This document shows, one piece after another, positions 24,539-33,791 of a stretch of 64,000 nt of DNA. Positions within the stretch are counted from its first letter, which is position 1. Every line of letters begins with the position of its first letter. The position numbers were made by a program, and so were the translations under genes. This DNA is from Desulfuromonadaceae bacterium (GTDB taxonomy: Bacteria > Desulfobacterota > Desulfuromonadia > Geobacterales > Pseudopelobacteraceae). The stretch is from NCBI GenBank assembly GCA_028681335.1, contig JAQUIT010000002.1:62001-126000 (forward strand). Reading direction: 5' to 3'. The notes beneath the pieces are model-generated. The model searched no databases and was not told the origin of the DNA. It was given only the letters and a program-made list of their open reading frames with translations.

Positions 24539-26161
24539 TTATAGGTACTCATCGACCGCCTGCGGGTTTGGCAGGCTAATGATAAAGGTCGTGCCTTTGC
24601 CCGGCGCACTTTCAGCAGCTATTGTCCCACCGTGTGCCTGAACGATTCCGTAGGAGACTGATAAACCGAGGCCGGTACCGCCGGTGCCTTTTGTCGTAAA
24701 GAAAGGGTCAAACAGTTTGCTCAATTGATCCGCTGGTACGCCGCCACCTGAATCAGATATTTTTATCATTACGCCGTTGCTGGAGTCATTCGCCGGAGTG
24801 GTGACAATACGCAGTTCACTCAGCGGCAATTCCTGCATAGCCTGGCCGGCGTTGATAAATATATTGATGAAGACCTGTTTAAGCTGGTTCTGGTCAGCCA
24901 TAATCGTCGGCAGGTCGTTACTCAACTGCCGGAGGATGGTCACATTCTGGAACACCGACTGGCACTCCACCAATCGCAGAGAATCGGTCAAGACCTGATT
25001 GATATCGCAGGAGATCATTTGAGGCTGATAATCCCTGGCAAACTCCAATAACCCTTTGACAATTCCAGCGCACCGTTGAGCTTCATCACAAATGGTCTCA
25101 ATATCCACTCTGAGAGCCGGCTCAAGCCGCTTGTCTTCGGCTACCAGCGAACTGAATATCAGAATTCCTGAAAGCGGGTTATTAATTTCGTGAGCAATCC
25201 CGGCGACCAGCTCCCCCAGTGCCGCAAGTTTTTCAGTATGTACCAGTTGCTTCTGCATTCGCTGCAGCTCTTCCGTACGTTCCTCTACCTTTTCTTCAAG
25301 GGTGCGGCCCCACTCTTCAAGATCAGTACGAGCCTGGCGCAGTTTGTTGGTCATCAGTTGGAACGCACGCATAAGATCCCCCAGTTCGTCATTGGAGGTG
25401 GCGCTCAACTCGCTGTCCAGTTGTCCTTCAGCCAGGCGGGTGGTGCGGCGCAGCAGCTCATTAACCGGGCGATTGACGAGATGTATGGTGAAGAAAGTTA
25501 ATGAAGCACCCAGCAGGAAAATCAGCAGCAGCGTCAGCAGGATGATTCTGTTGCGATATGCCGCCAGATCTGATTTCAGGACATCCAGAGAAACAATGAT
25601 GTCAACCATCCCGAGTGTTTTGCTGGAATCTCTATGGAAGTGACAGGCGGCAGTTGAACATTGGTCCTCGTTTGGCACCGCCTTGGCAACTCCGATCACC
25701 TGCGTACCGTCAGGAAGGGTGAAAAATCGGCTGCGATTAATGAGGAGTGGGTGGCTCAGAGGTTTGGTTGGATTGTTGCATTTGTTGCAGTTGAGCGACG
25801 TCTGGTTCAGCATGCACCCGATTTCGTCAGAAGTCGTCGAATGGACAATTATTCCGTCCTGGTTGATCATTCTGATCTGCACAATACCCGGTTGGCTGGC
25901 TACTTCGTTGATCATCTGGTAGACCATCGTGCGATTATCTGCCAACATCTGGTAGTGCGTCACTCGAATGATCGTTGAGGCAAGGTTGTCGAGCTCTCTG
26001 ATTGTATTGTTTACCAGCAGTTTCTGCAGGTTATCAATATTGATCCAGGCAAAGAGCGTCATGAAGAGCACGACCACAATGCCGGTAAGGAATGTAAGCT
26101 TTTGGATCAGAGAAATACGCCGTGGGAGCATTGAGTGTAGCAATTGGTCAGGACTCAACAT
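24539..26161 (-). CDS. sensor histidine kinase with haem-c-like periplasmic domain
   Basis: About 540 residues from the ATG at 26161 (AGGGA upstream, overlapping the previous gene). Two membrane helices (about 18-41 and 206-226) flank a periplasmic sensor that holds an isolated C116, CNKCN (125-128) and a CX4CH motif, CSTAACH (168-174), followed by F-H. This resembles a family of delta-proteobacterial sensors thought to bind haem c, although the first site here lacks its histidine. HAMP (about 227-280), a coiled coil, HisKA (GIAHEINNP near 320) and HATPase follow. It would report periplasmic redox state. Confidence 0.8.
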   Translation of the reverse strand: MLSPDQLLHSMLPRRISLIQKLTFLTGIVVVLFMTLFAWINIDNLQKLLVNNTIRELDNLASTIIRVTHYQMLADNRTMVYQMINEVASQPGIVQIRMINQDGIIVHSTTSDEIGCMLNQTSLNCNKCNNPTKPLSHPLLINRSRFFTLPDGTQVIGVAKAVPNEDQCSTAACHFHRDSSKTLGMVDIIVSLDVLKSDLAAYRNRIILLTLLLIFLLGASLTFFTIHLVNRPVNELLRRTTRLAEGQLDSELSATSNDELGDLMRAFQLMTNKLRQARTDLEEWGRTLEEKVEERTEELQRMQKQLVHTEKLAALGELVAGIAHEINNPLSGILIFSSLVAEDKRLEPALRVDIETICDEAQRCAGIVKGLLEFARDYQPQMISCDINQVLTDSLRLVECQSVFQNVTILRQLSNDLPTIMADQNQLKQVFINIFINAGQAMQELPLSELRIVTTPANDSSNGVMIKISDSGGGVPADQLSKLFDPFFTTKGTGGTGLGLSVSYGIVQAHGGTIAAESAPGKGTTFIISLPNPQAVDEYL

Positions 26162-27620
26162 ATTCCCTGGCCGACACGCCAATTTTCTTCATCATGGCCT
26201 GAAAGTTGGGACGCAGCATGCCTGTCTCTTCAGAAGCGCGGGTAACATTTCCCCCATGACGCTGTAATGCACTTATAACGAAGTTCTTTTCAACATTTTC
26301 TACTGCGTGTTCCCGGAGATGACGCTTTATTTCCTTTAGATCTTCCACGCTAAGAGGCACGGATGTGTAATCTCGTAAGTGGTCTGTTTTTATATCATCG
26401 GCTCTGCGATTCCTGCGGTTGTGCAGATTTGCAGGGATTTCGGTTGAGCCGTGACCCAACTCCAGATCATTGGTGGAAATCAGGCTGTCTTCCGACAAGA
26501 CAACTGCTCTCTCGATGATGTTTTGCAGCTCCCGGACATTGCCGGGGAAGCTGTAACTCTGCAGGACTTGCATCGCCCCGGCGCTGACTCCGTTGATATC
26601 CTTGCCAATTTTTTCGGCCACAGTACGAACATGATGCCCTACCAAAAGCGGTATGTCACCCGTCCGCTCCCGTAGCGGTGGCAGATCCAGTGGAATGATG
26701 TTAATGCGGAAGAAGAGATCCTCCCGAAAAGTGCCTTCGGCAACCATGTCGCGCAGATTGTGATTGGTGGCGGCAATGAGGCGGATATTGATCGGCGTCG
26801 GCTTGGTCCCGCCGATCGGCGTGACCTCCCGTTCCTGTAGTACCCGTAACAACTTCGCCTGGGTTGTCAGGCTCAGGTTCGAAACCTCGTCCAGAAACAG
26901 GGTGCCACCCTCTGCAACCTTGAACAGGCCGGTCTTTGTCTGGATGGCACCGGTAAAGGATCCTTTGACGTGACCGAACAGCTCTGATTCAAGCAGACTT
27001 TCTGCCAGCGAAGTGCAATCAACCGCCACAAAAGAATTATCGCGGCGCGTACTATGTTTATGAAGAGCTCTGGCTACCAGTTCCTTGCCGGTTCCGCTTT
27101 CACCGGTAATCAGCACCGTGCTGTCAGTTGGTGCCACCTGCATGATGCGGCGATACACCTTTATCATCTCCTGGCTCTTACCCACAAACTGGTCAAATCC
27201 TTCAGAGTCCAGCAGCTCCTTGCGGAGATAGAAACCTTCGAGAGCCACAACCCGCTGCTGTAAGGCAAACTGAACGGTATTCAACATCTCTTCAGAGGTG
27301 AACGGTTTGGCAATATAGTCGATTGCTCCCAGTTTCATGACCTCAACAGCACTGTCTACCGAAGTATACCCGGTAATGAAAATCACCGGCAGGTCCGGCT
27401 GGGTCTCTTTGATAGCTTTCAATACCTCCATGCCGCTGAGGCCGGGCATTTTCAGGTCGGTGATCACCAGATCGAATGCTTGCTGTTTAATCCGCTCCAA
27501 GGCAGCATAGCCGCTGGCAAAGGTTTCTACCTGAAAAGAGCTGGATTCAAGAATCCTGCGCACCCCCTCGCGGATTACCGGTTCATCGTCAATCACTAAC
27601 AGCTTTTTTTTAGCATTCAT
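26148..27620 (-). CDS. sigma-54 dependent response regulator (NtrC family)
   Basis: 490 residues with an intact receiver (D11, D12, phospho-acceptor D55, T/S and K in AKPF), an AAA+ domain with GESGTGKE, the sigma-54 contact loop [16 protein letters not shown] and the arginine-finger region, then a linker and a C-terminal Fis-like helix-turn-helix ([22 protein letters not shown]). It is the first gene of the leftward regulatory set and overlaps the following kinase gene, its likely partner. No promoter was found in the 210 bp upstream. Confidence 0.9.
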   Translation of the reverse strand: MNAKKKLLVIDDEPVIREGVRRILESSSFQVETFASGYAALERIKQQAFDLVITDLKMPGLSGMEVLKAIKETQPDLPVIFITGYTSVDSAVEVMKLGAIDYIAKPFTSEEMLNTVQFALQQRVVALEGFYLRKELLDSEGFDQFVGKSQEMIKVYRRIMQVAPTDSTVLITGESGTGKELVARALHKHSTRRDNSFVAVDCTSLAESLLESELFGHVKGSFTGAIQTKTGLFKVAEGGTLFLDEVSNLSLTTQAKLLRVLQEREVTPIGGTKPTPINIRLIAATNHNLRDMVAEGTFREDLFFRINIIPLDLPPLRERTGDIPLLVGHHVRTVAEKIGKDINGVSAGAMQVLQSYSFPGNVRELQNIIERAVVLSEDSLISTNDLELGHGSTEIPANLHNRRNRRADDIKTDHLRDYTSVPLSVEDLKEIKRHLREHAVENVEKNFVISALQRHGGNVTRASEETGMLRPNFQAMMKKIGVSAREYVES

Positions 27621-27830
27621 AGGAGTCCCTTGTCAGTAATTCCAGGTAGTTACTCGTTGTTTTTACTACCCGTGTTGTGTCGTTTTCAAAATGACCTGCA
27701 ACTCTTTGATAAGCATTGCCTTCACATTGTCAGTGCGGTGTTTCTTCCTAAAAAATAGTAACCGGCAATGGAAGGCAATGCCTTTGTTTTTACACAATGC
27801 TAAACCAGCTTTCGCCTATGAGGCACAGGT

Positions 27831-28685
27831 TTAGTGCTTCTTCTTGGGTTTTGCCGGAGCTGTCTTGGCAGCGGCCTTAGGTTCCCATCGGTTCAAGTTG
27901 TGCGCAATGCTATGGCAATCTGAGCATTTGGTGAAGCGGGCCAGCATACCGGCCGGATGAGGCTCGCCGTGGCAGCTTTGGCAAGTCGGGATCATTTTGT
28001 GCTTGTCCTTGTGGCACATGACACAACTGACGTCTTTGTGTTTCGTTTCTGTCGCTAACAGCAGGTGAGACGCATTTTTATGGCAGGACGCGCAATTTTT
28101 GTTGGGGGTGTCTGAGGTATAAACGATTACCGTCGGCATATGAGCTTGATGACACTGCTTGCATTCAGCAGCCACCATGTCAGCGCTATGTGGTTTATGA
28201 CACTGGGTGCAGGAAGGAATTTTCCCGTGAGTGTTGTGGCAATAGGTGCAGGCAAGGCTGGTGTGCTTGCTCTTGAACTGCTTGAGTTTGACAATCTGTT
28301 GCGAATGACAGGTGACGCATTCGTCGGTTATGTTCTTGGCCAGCTTGGTGGCTCTGGGGGTATGAGGGTTGCTGTGGCAGCGTTGGCAATCAGCCAGTTT
28401 GTAATGCGGCTTGCCACCATGACATTGCGAACAGAGCGGAATAATATTCTTAACAGCAGGTGGATGGCCATTATGACAATCTTGACAGGTAACGCTCGTT
28501 TTGTGTGCGCCACCATTGGCAGCGATGTCAGCAGGTGCAGCGGCATGACACTTCACGCAATCCTCATTACCGAGAACCGGATGTTGTTGAAGCACAGGCT
28601 CAGCGCCAAAAGCGATGCCACCAAATACTGCTATCAGTACAGATGTTAGAAATAACTTTTTTGAATATGATATCAGATACATCAT
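27831..28685 (-). CDS. periplasmic dodecahaem cytochrome c
   Basis: 284 residues: a signal peptide (about 1-28, ending near GGIAFGA) and twelve CXXCH motifs in about 230 residues, a density typical of MtrA- or OmaB-like in-barrel or periplasmic wire cytochromes. The tail is Lys/Ala/Pro rich. AGGAG precedes the ATG. It is a paralogue of the next upstream gene (same motif order, for example CHKPH, then CHKDKHK or CHRDKHR, then QSCHGEPH or TDCHGKPH). It is the last gene of the large conduit cluster. It resembles the dodecahaem cytochrome near Geobacter cbcBA, but I cannot confirm orthology. Confidence 0.85.
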   Translation of the reverse strand: MMYLISYSKKLFLTSVLIAVFGGIAFGAEPVLQQHPVLGNEDCVKCHAAAPADIAANGGAHKTSVTCQDCHNGHPPAVKNIIPLCSQCHGGKPHYKLADCQRCHSNPHTPRATKLAKNITDECVTCHSQQIVKLKQFKSKHTSLACTYCHNTHGKIPSCTQCHKPHSADMVAAECKQCHQAHMPTVIVYTSDTPNKNCASCHKNASHLLLATETKHKDVSCVMCHKDKHKMIPTCQSCHGEPHPAGMLARFTKCSDCHSIAHNLNRWEPKAAAKTAPAKPKKKH

Positions 28686-28892
28686 GATTTCTCCTTACAG
28701 CAAGAATAGGATAAGTAGTTTGAACGGTTACAGCTCTTCATTGATATCTGGTGGCGTTTGTCCAGATTTTGCCGTTACGGTAGCCGGCACCCCCCTAATG
28801 CCGGTGTTGTTATGTATTTTTATTGACGAGTAGTCACGCCACTCCTGCTGAAAACCACGTCACAAAACAATTTCCAACCAAACTGGTTCACA

Positions 28893-29777
28893 CTATTTTT
28901 TCTTCATAACAGGCATGTCGTGAGCATCTAGATGGCAGCTGATGCATTTCGGATATTTGCTAAGAATTGTCTGGCTGTGCGGTTTCCCATGGCAGTCAGT
29001 GCATTGTGGGATAAAGCGGTGTTTGTCCCTGTGACAGGTTACACAGCTCAGGGCATTGTGTTTGCTGGTGCTGCCCGCCAAGCGGCTATACACCCTGACA
29101 TGGCAAAAGCTGCAGCTGCTTGAGGGCTCTTGCGCGCCGAATTTGATACTCTTCGGCTGATGAACCGGATGGCAGGGAAGGCACGTTGATAACGCCTGTC
29201 CCTTTACATGTGGTTTATGGCAGTCGAAACACGATGGCTTATATCCATGAGAAGTGTGGCAGGTCATACAGGCGAGCTTCGAATGCTTGCTCGGATACTT
29301 TACCAGTTCATCACGTACGGAGCTGTGGCAGTCATAGCAGAGTGCCGTAAGCTGGGCTTTGCTTGCCATGCTCTTAGGTGCGTGAGGGTTGGCGTGGCAG
29401 GCGCTGCAGGTAGTGACCTTCGCGCCATGAGGGGTTGTATGGCACGATGAACATTTGGGCATGATCTGCTCCCAATTGCTCTTGGCGGGACTGTAGGTAT
29501 GAAAGGAATTATGGCAACTCTGGCAGGCAAAACGGTGGCGCCCGCCCCCGTTTTTAAGGTTTTTGAACAGGCTTGGATGGCACTGGGCGCATTGGGCAGC
29601 CGTTAACGGTTGCGGCTCGCTTGAGTATTGTTCAGGCGTTGGCGGTATGGTAACTGTTGCACCTGTATTCCCTTGCTGTGAGGCATGGGAGACACCGCCA
29701 CACGTCATGACAATTGCTAGTCCAGCCAGAATTTTTTTACCCGTGGAACATCGTGCTCTTCGCATACAGCCTCGCAT
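28893..29777 (-). CDS. periplasmic dodecahaem cytochrome c, paralogue
   Basis: About 294 residues from the ATG at 29777 (GGGGG ribosome site). The signal peptide ends near GGVSHA, and twelve CXXCH motifs follow. Motif order and spacing match the 284-residue protein downstream (CYDCHSS, CMTCHTSHG, CFDCHKPH, then CVTCHRDKH, CTDCHGKPH), so the two arose by duplication. A Pro/Thr-rich segment follows the signal. The 207-bp gap after it holds a short dyad but no gene. It is a probable periplasmic electron carrier feeding the outer-membrane proteins. Confidence 0.85.
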   Translation of the reverse strand: MRGCMRRARCSTGKKILAGLAIVMTCGGVSHASQQGNTGATVTIPPTPEQYSSEPQPLTAAQCAQCHPSLFKNLKNGGGRHRFACQSCHNSFHTYSPAKSNWEQIMPKCSSCHTTPHGAKVTTCSACHANPHAPKSMASKAQLTALCYDCHSSVRDELVKYPSKHSKLACMTCHTSHGYKPSCFDCHKPHVKGQALSTCLPCHPVHQPKSIKFGAQEPSSSCSFCHVRVYSRLAGSTSKHNALSCVTCHRDKHRFIPQCTDCHGKPHSQTILSKYPKCISCHLDAHDMPVMKKK

Positions 29778-29850
29778 TCTATAGATTCCCCCACTGTGTG
29801 GGTCTGTTTCTAAACAATTGCCCTCAAGCAATTCTCAAAAAATACGTTGA

Positions 29851-30846
29851 TTACAGCTTGTGACAGGTCTGACAATAGACGCTATTGTTGTCACGTTCCT
29901 TGTTAAGCAGGCTTTGGCTGTCACCTGCATGGGGGTTGTGACACCCGGCACACGAAAACGGGCGATCAGGTTTAAGGGGATTTTTATCCCCTCTGACGGG
30001 ATGTCCCTTGGCAAAAAAACCGGCAATAACATGGAGACCGCTTTTCTTGTCATTGTGGCAGTTGAGGCAGAGGTCTGTCGGGTGCATGTAGACAAGGGAA
30101 GGCCAGTTCGAGCCATGCGGGTCGTGGCATACGGAACAGTTCCCCACGGCAGTGGGACCATGGTGCACTTTTTTATTTTTCCAGAGTTTTTGTTGGTTGC
30201 TATGGCAAAGGAAACAGATCGATTGCTCTGGTTTCATTGTTGTATATTTACGTTTCCCGGTAACAACTTCGTGACAACTGAAGCATGCCCACGCAGAAAC
30301 TGGTTTGTGCTTGTAGGTGCGGTTATCCTTGCGCTTGTGGCATTGATAACAGGGAGAGTCTTCCGGTTTTACAGGGTGCATATCGTTCAGAGTTGCTTCC
30401 ATACGATGACAGGGAGTGCAGGCACTTTCGTTGGCAGGCACATGGAAGTAGTAGCGTTGGAAGCCTGGCGGAGGCTGTTGGTGCTGCTTGGAAAGCCTGG
30501 AGCGGAGATAGATGGACAGTTTGCCAGTGCTGACGGCCCCAGAAGGGTTTGTGGTGCTTATATCAATCTTGTTGAGGCCATTGACCAACGTTACGCCAAG
30601 ACAGACTATGTTGTTGTGCCCTCCTTCAGGGACGGCTTTGGTAAAGGTTGTGCCGTTTACAAGAGCTTTAACGGCGGTGGTGCCGCCGCCCTGGAGCGAC
30701 AGCACAATGCTGAGTTGTTCGTGCTCAACAAAACTGTTGTTTGCCGGTGACAGCACACTAAACGTTGCTGCGTGCAGGCTTCCTGCCATAAAAAACAGGC
30801 TGGTTACCGTGCAGAAAATGAGGTTGTTCATAAATAATAGCTTCAT
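29851..30846 (-). CDS. octahaem cytochrome c with N-terminal beta domain
   Basis: 331 residues: a signal peptide (MKLLFMNNLIFCTVTSLFFMAG, ending near LHA), an Ig-like beta domain (about 27-125, with FSVLSPANNSFVEHE and LNKIDISTTNPSG), then eight CXXCH motifs, the last just before the C terminus (CQTCHKL). The ATG overlaps the stop of the TlpA-TPR gene (ATGA). The haem part repeats a CxxCHNPH/CHDPHG theme seen in other cluster members. The beta domain may dock the cytochrome to the barrel or NHL proteins (inference). Confidence 0.85.
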   Translation of the reverse strand: MKLLFMNNLIFCTVTSLFFMAGSLHAATFSVLSPANNSFVEHEQLSIVLSLQGGGTTAVKALVNGTTFTKAVPEGGHNNIVCLGVTLVNGLNKIDISTTNPSGAVSTGKLSIYLRSRLSKQHQQPPPGFQRYYFHVPANESACTPCHRMEATLNDMHPVKPEDSPCYQCHKRKDNRTYKHKPVSAWACFSCHEVVTGKRKYTTMKPEQSICFLCHSNQQKLWKNKKVHHGPTAVGNCSVCHDPHGSNWPSLVYMHPTDLCLNCHNDKKSGLHVIAGFFAKGHPVRGDKNPLKPDRPFSCAGCHNPHAGDSQSLLNKERDNNSVYCQTCHKL

Positions 30847-31967
30847 AGTTGTTCCATTATCAGTTCCAGCGCTCTTTTATATCCGGCTGCGGCAGCAGGC
30901 AGCTCTTTTTGCTCTTCGAACATCATTCCTTTATGGGTAAAGATCTTGTAATCGTTTGGATTGAGCTCCTCCGCCCGTTTGAACCACTGCAGGGCTGCGG
31001 CCACATCTCCCTGCCTGCCTTTGAGGAGCCCCAAAAGGTAGTAACTGGGTATGTACGACTCTCCAGCCTGCACCGCTTTTGTCAGTTTGGCTTCCGCCCC
31101 TGTCAGATCACCCTCGTCCATAAGGATCTGCCCCAGTGAACTGAGGGCAATGACGTGGTCAGGTTTCTTCTGCAGAACAGACTCAAACTGTTTTTTGGCT
31201 TCTTCCAGATTGTGCTGCGTGTAATACATGGTCCCAAGACTAAGATATGGCTGCGTAAATGCCGGATCTGCGATGATTGCCTTTTCGAACCACACATTGG
31301 CTCTCGCAGCGGTCCGCTCTGATTTTAGTGACATCATTCCCATATTCCACAGGCGCACCGCTTTTTTGTCCGGTTGATAACCGGTCACGACAGAGAGAGT
31401 GGCGCTCTTTTTGTTTTCTATAACGAGTTCAACAAACTGCTTGAGAGCGTCAGCCCCCATCAAGGGGAAGCCGGACAACTCGTGTTTGATGACCCTGTCT
31501 CTGTCCAGGATTACCGTGCTGGGGACGGCAATAATGCCGTAATCATGGAAAGTTACGAGGCCACGATCAATAAGCATGGGAAAAGTAATCTTCATAGAAG
31601 CGGCAACTTCTCTGATCTTGCTTAGAGTTTCTTCGCTGACCTCTTGTTTATCGACGTTAATGCCTATGATCGACAGGCCGCTATCCTGATACTTCTGGTG
31701 AAAAGCCTGCATCTGCTGCAGGGCTCGTTTTGAATTTTCCCCCCAGGTTGCCCAGAAAACCAGCAGGGTAAGCTTGTCTCCTTTGAGGTTCGAAAACGTT
31801 TTCGGAGTATTGCTCAGATCCATCAGGGCAAAGTCCGGAGCCTCCATTCCCACCTCCAGTGAGTGCAAGGCGGATGATGATACCGATGTGTTCAAGAGGA
31901 CGAGCATGATCCACAACGGTATCAGGCGGATGGCACGAGGTCTGATATTACAGGCTGATCGTCTCAT
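30843..31967 (-). CDS. TlpA-like thioredoxin-fold protein without cysteines, fused to TPR
   Basis: 374 residues: a signal or anchor (about 13-32), a TlpA/AhpC-type thioredoxin fold (about 36-190) and about four TPR units (about 205-370). The active site that should read WCxxC reads WGENS, so both catalytic cysteines are gone (G76 and S79), and disulfide chemistry is not possible there. It likely acts as a binding scaffold in cytochrome assembly. It overlaps both neighbours by ATGA, so it is translated together with the 113-residue TPR protein and the octahaem cytochrome. Confidence 0.8.
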   Translation of the reverse strand: MRRSACNIRPRAIRLIPLWIMLVLLNTSVSSSALHSLEVGMEAPDFALMDLSNTPKTFSNLKGDKLTLLVFWATWGENSKRALQQMQAFHQKYQDSGLSIIGINVDKQEVSEETLSKIREVAASMKITFPMLIDRGLVTFHDYGIIAVPSTVILDRDRVIKHELSGFPLMGADALKQFVELVIENKKSATLSVVTGYQPDKKAVRLWNMGMMSLKSERTAARANVWFEKAIIADPAFTQPYLSLGTMYYTQHNLEEAKKQFESVLQKKPDHVIALSSLGQILMDEGDLTGAEAKLTKAVQAGESYIPSYYLLGLLKGRQGDVAAALQWFKRAEELNPNDYKIFTHKGMMFEEQKELPAAAAGYKRALELIMEQL

Positions 31968-32305
31968 GGGCTCCGGCGTCTCCCCTGCTCATGGATTTTG
32001 ATGCCTTCTTTGAAAGCGGCAATTGCCCCCACGCTGTCACCCCGCTTTACGTGAATACGCCCAAGCTCATAATATATTTCTACCGGGTCGGGGGTGAGCT
32101 TCAGAGTCTGTCGTAGCAACAGTTCTGCCTCATCCAGTTTTCCTTGGCTTATAAGGACCCTGGCCATCTCGGTTTTTTCCTTATGGTCGGTAGTGCCGGG
32201 TTGCTGCCCCGGTACAGTGCTCTCAACATCCTGGGCGGCCATTAAGGTGGCCGTCGTAGGTGACAGAGCTAAAAAGCATAGTAAGAGGAGTGAAATACGG
32301 ATCAT
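31964..32305 (-). CDS. small exported TPR protein
   Basis: 113 residues: a signal peptide (MIRISLLLLCFLALSPTTA) and a tail with two TPR-like helix pairs (ARVLISQGKLDEAELLLRQ and YYELGRIHVKRGDSVGAIAAF). It overlaps the 15-haem cytochrome gene upstream and the TlpA-TPR gene downstream, each by ATGA. It is probably a periplasmic partner for the cytochromes or for the TPR part of the barrel protein (inference). Confidence 0.75.
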   Translation of the reverse strand: MIRISLLLLCFLALSPTTATLMAAQDVESTVPGQQPGTTDHKEKTEMARVLISQGKLDEAELLLRQTLKLTPDPVEIYYELGRIHVKRGDSVGAIAAFKEGIKIHEQGRRRSP

Positions 32306-33669
32306 CTGTTCTGTACCATCTTGTTGCGATCATATTTGAACTCTTGATGACAGCCGGGCAGGCAGGAGCCGCCGACCTTGTTTTTAACAAGTCCTACCGG
32401 TAACTGCCATGCGCCAAAAGGAACTGCATCCCTGATGTGTTTAGGGTTATTGGTGGCGTGGGCATCGTGACAGGCGCGGCAGGTTCTGCCCTTTGGTGAT
32501 TTGTTGACATGGACAAAATGAAGGTTCTGGTCGCCGTTACGGAAGTCGGTCAGTGTCGTTGTTTTGGCGTCTTTTACCAGGGTGTCATTATGACAGTTGA
32601 AGCAGAGCTTGTAATTTTCGGGGTCGTATTTGGCATAAAATACCGGTGGATAATTACCTCTCAGGATTCTGAAATTGTTTGAGCCGTGGGTGTTGTGACA
32701 TCCGGAACAGTCCTTGTCCTTGATCGGTCCGTGAGTGATTTTGTTTTTGGCAAAGAAGTCCTTCATATTGGCTGTTTTTTTGTCGGCATGGGTATAGTCA
32801 CGGTCATGGCAGCTCAGGCAGAGATTCATCGGTGCCATGGCCAGCTGTTTCGGAAAATCGGAAACGTGCGGGTTATGACAGGCCATGCAACCATTAGGCA
32901 GATCGAGCCCACCATGTTTGACGGTAGCATCTGAAATTTCCTTATGCTTGTCCTTGTGGCAGGTAAAGCAGATACCCTTGGTGCTTTCACCGATCAGGGT
33001 ATACTTGTAATCGCTGCTGTGCGGGTTGTGGCACTGCACGCATCCGCTTTTCATCGGCGCATGAATATGCGGTTTGGAAGAAAACTCGGTCTGCTTGTCC
33101 TTATGGCAGGCATAGCAGGCGTCGTTCCCTTTGGCGGACAGGAGCTTGGGGAAATTCGAGGAATGGTGGGAGTGACAGGCGGCGCAATCGCCTACAGCGA
33201 CCGGGCCATGTTTGACCTTGCCGTCGAAGATCGTCTTTTTATGACATTTAAAACAGAGATTCTGTCCCTCCCCCAGCAGTTGGTAGTTGTTTCCCGACTG
33301 GTGCGGGCTGTGGCATCCGGTACAGTTGCCATCCTTCACCGGTTTGTGCACCACCGGTCCAAGATGCAGCTTGTCGTGGCAGGCATAACAGAGCGCTGCT
33401 ACATTGATAATTGGTGTGAACTCGTGCTGTCCCTTCTTGTCCTGCTTATGGCAGAACGTACAATTTCTGGTGGCTACCGGTCCATGGACATATTTATCTT
33501 TGCCCATCTTCTGATGACATTCGGCAGTCGTACAGCCCTGTCCATCTTTCAGCGGAAAACTTGATTTGGCCTCAGACCGTACCGACCCCAAAGCCAATAA
33601 CAACACGACCACACTGATGCTACGGCTTGCTTGCGCCAAAAATTGCTGGTACTGCCAGACTTTGATCAT
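32302..33669 (-). CDS. large multihaem cytochrome c, about 15 haems
   Basis: About 455 residues from the ATG at 33669 (GGGGGAAGAG ribosome site; upstream in-frame ATGs run into the previous gene). After a signal peptide ending near RSEA there are thirteen CXXCH motifs plus a CX4CH at the N terminus (CTTAECH) and a CX3CH at the C terminus (CLPGCH). The middle is a regular repeat of CHNPH and CFxCHKDK pairs about 45 residues apart. It probably forms a long haem wire. No lipobox is seen, so it is periplasmic or secreted. Confidence 0.85.
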   Translation of the reverse strand: MIKVWQYQQFLAQASRSISVVVLLLALGSVRSEAKSSFPLKDGQGCTTAECHQKMGKDKYVHGPVATRNCTFCHKQDKKGQHEFTPIINVAALCYACHDKLHLGPVVHKPVKDGNCTGCHSPHQSGNNYQLLGEGQNLCFKCHKKTIFDGKVKHGPVAVGDCAACHSHHSSNFPKLLSAKGNDACYACHKDKQTEFSSKPHIHAPMKSGCVQCHNPHSSDYKYTLIGESTKGICFTCHKDKHKEISDATVKHGGLDLPNGCMACHNPHVSDFPKQLAMAPMNLCLSCHDRDYTHADKKTANMKDFFAKNKITHGPIKDKDCSGCHNTHGSNNFRILRGNYPPVFYAKYDPENYKLCFNCHNDTLVKDAKTTTLTDFRNGDQNLHFVHVNKSPKGRTCRACHDAHATNNPKHIRDAVPFGAWQLPVGLVKNKVGGSCLPGCHQEFKYDRNKMVQNR

Positions 33670-33791
33670 ACTCTTCCCCCATGTGTTGAAAATGTTGATG
33701 ATATAGCTACCTGTTTGATTACACTTCAGCTTGGTGGGTGCAGCGTTGTCAGTAATGTGAAGCTTCATTACGAATGCGAAATCCTTCGTCA

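Noticed and set aside
28693..28892. Dyad CCGGCA...TGCCGG between the two dodecahaem genes as a terminator
   Set aside because: The stem is only 6 bp and no T run follows on the - strand.
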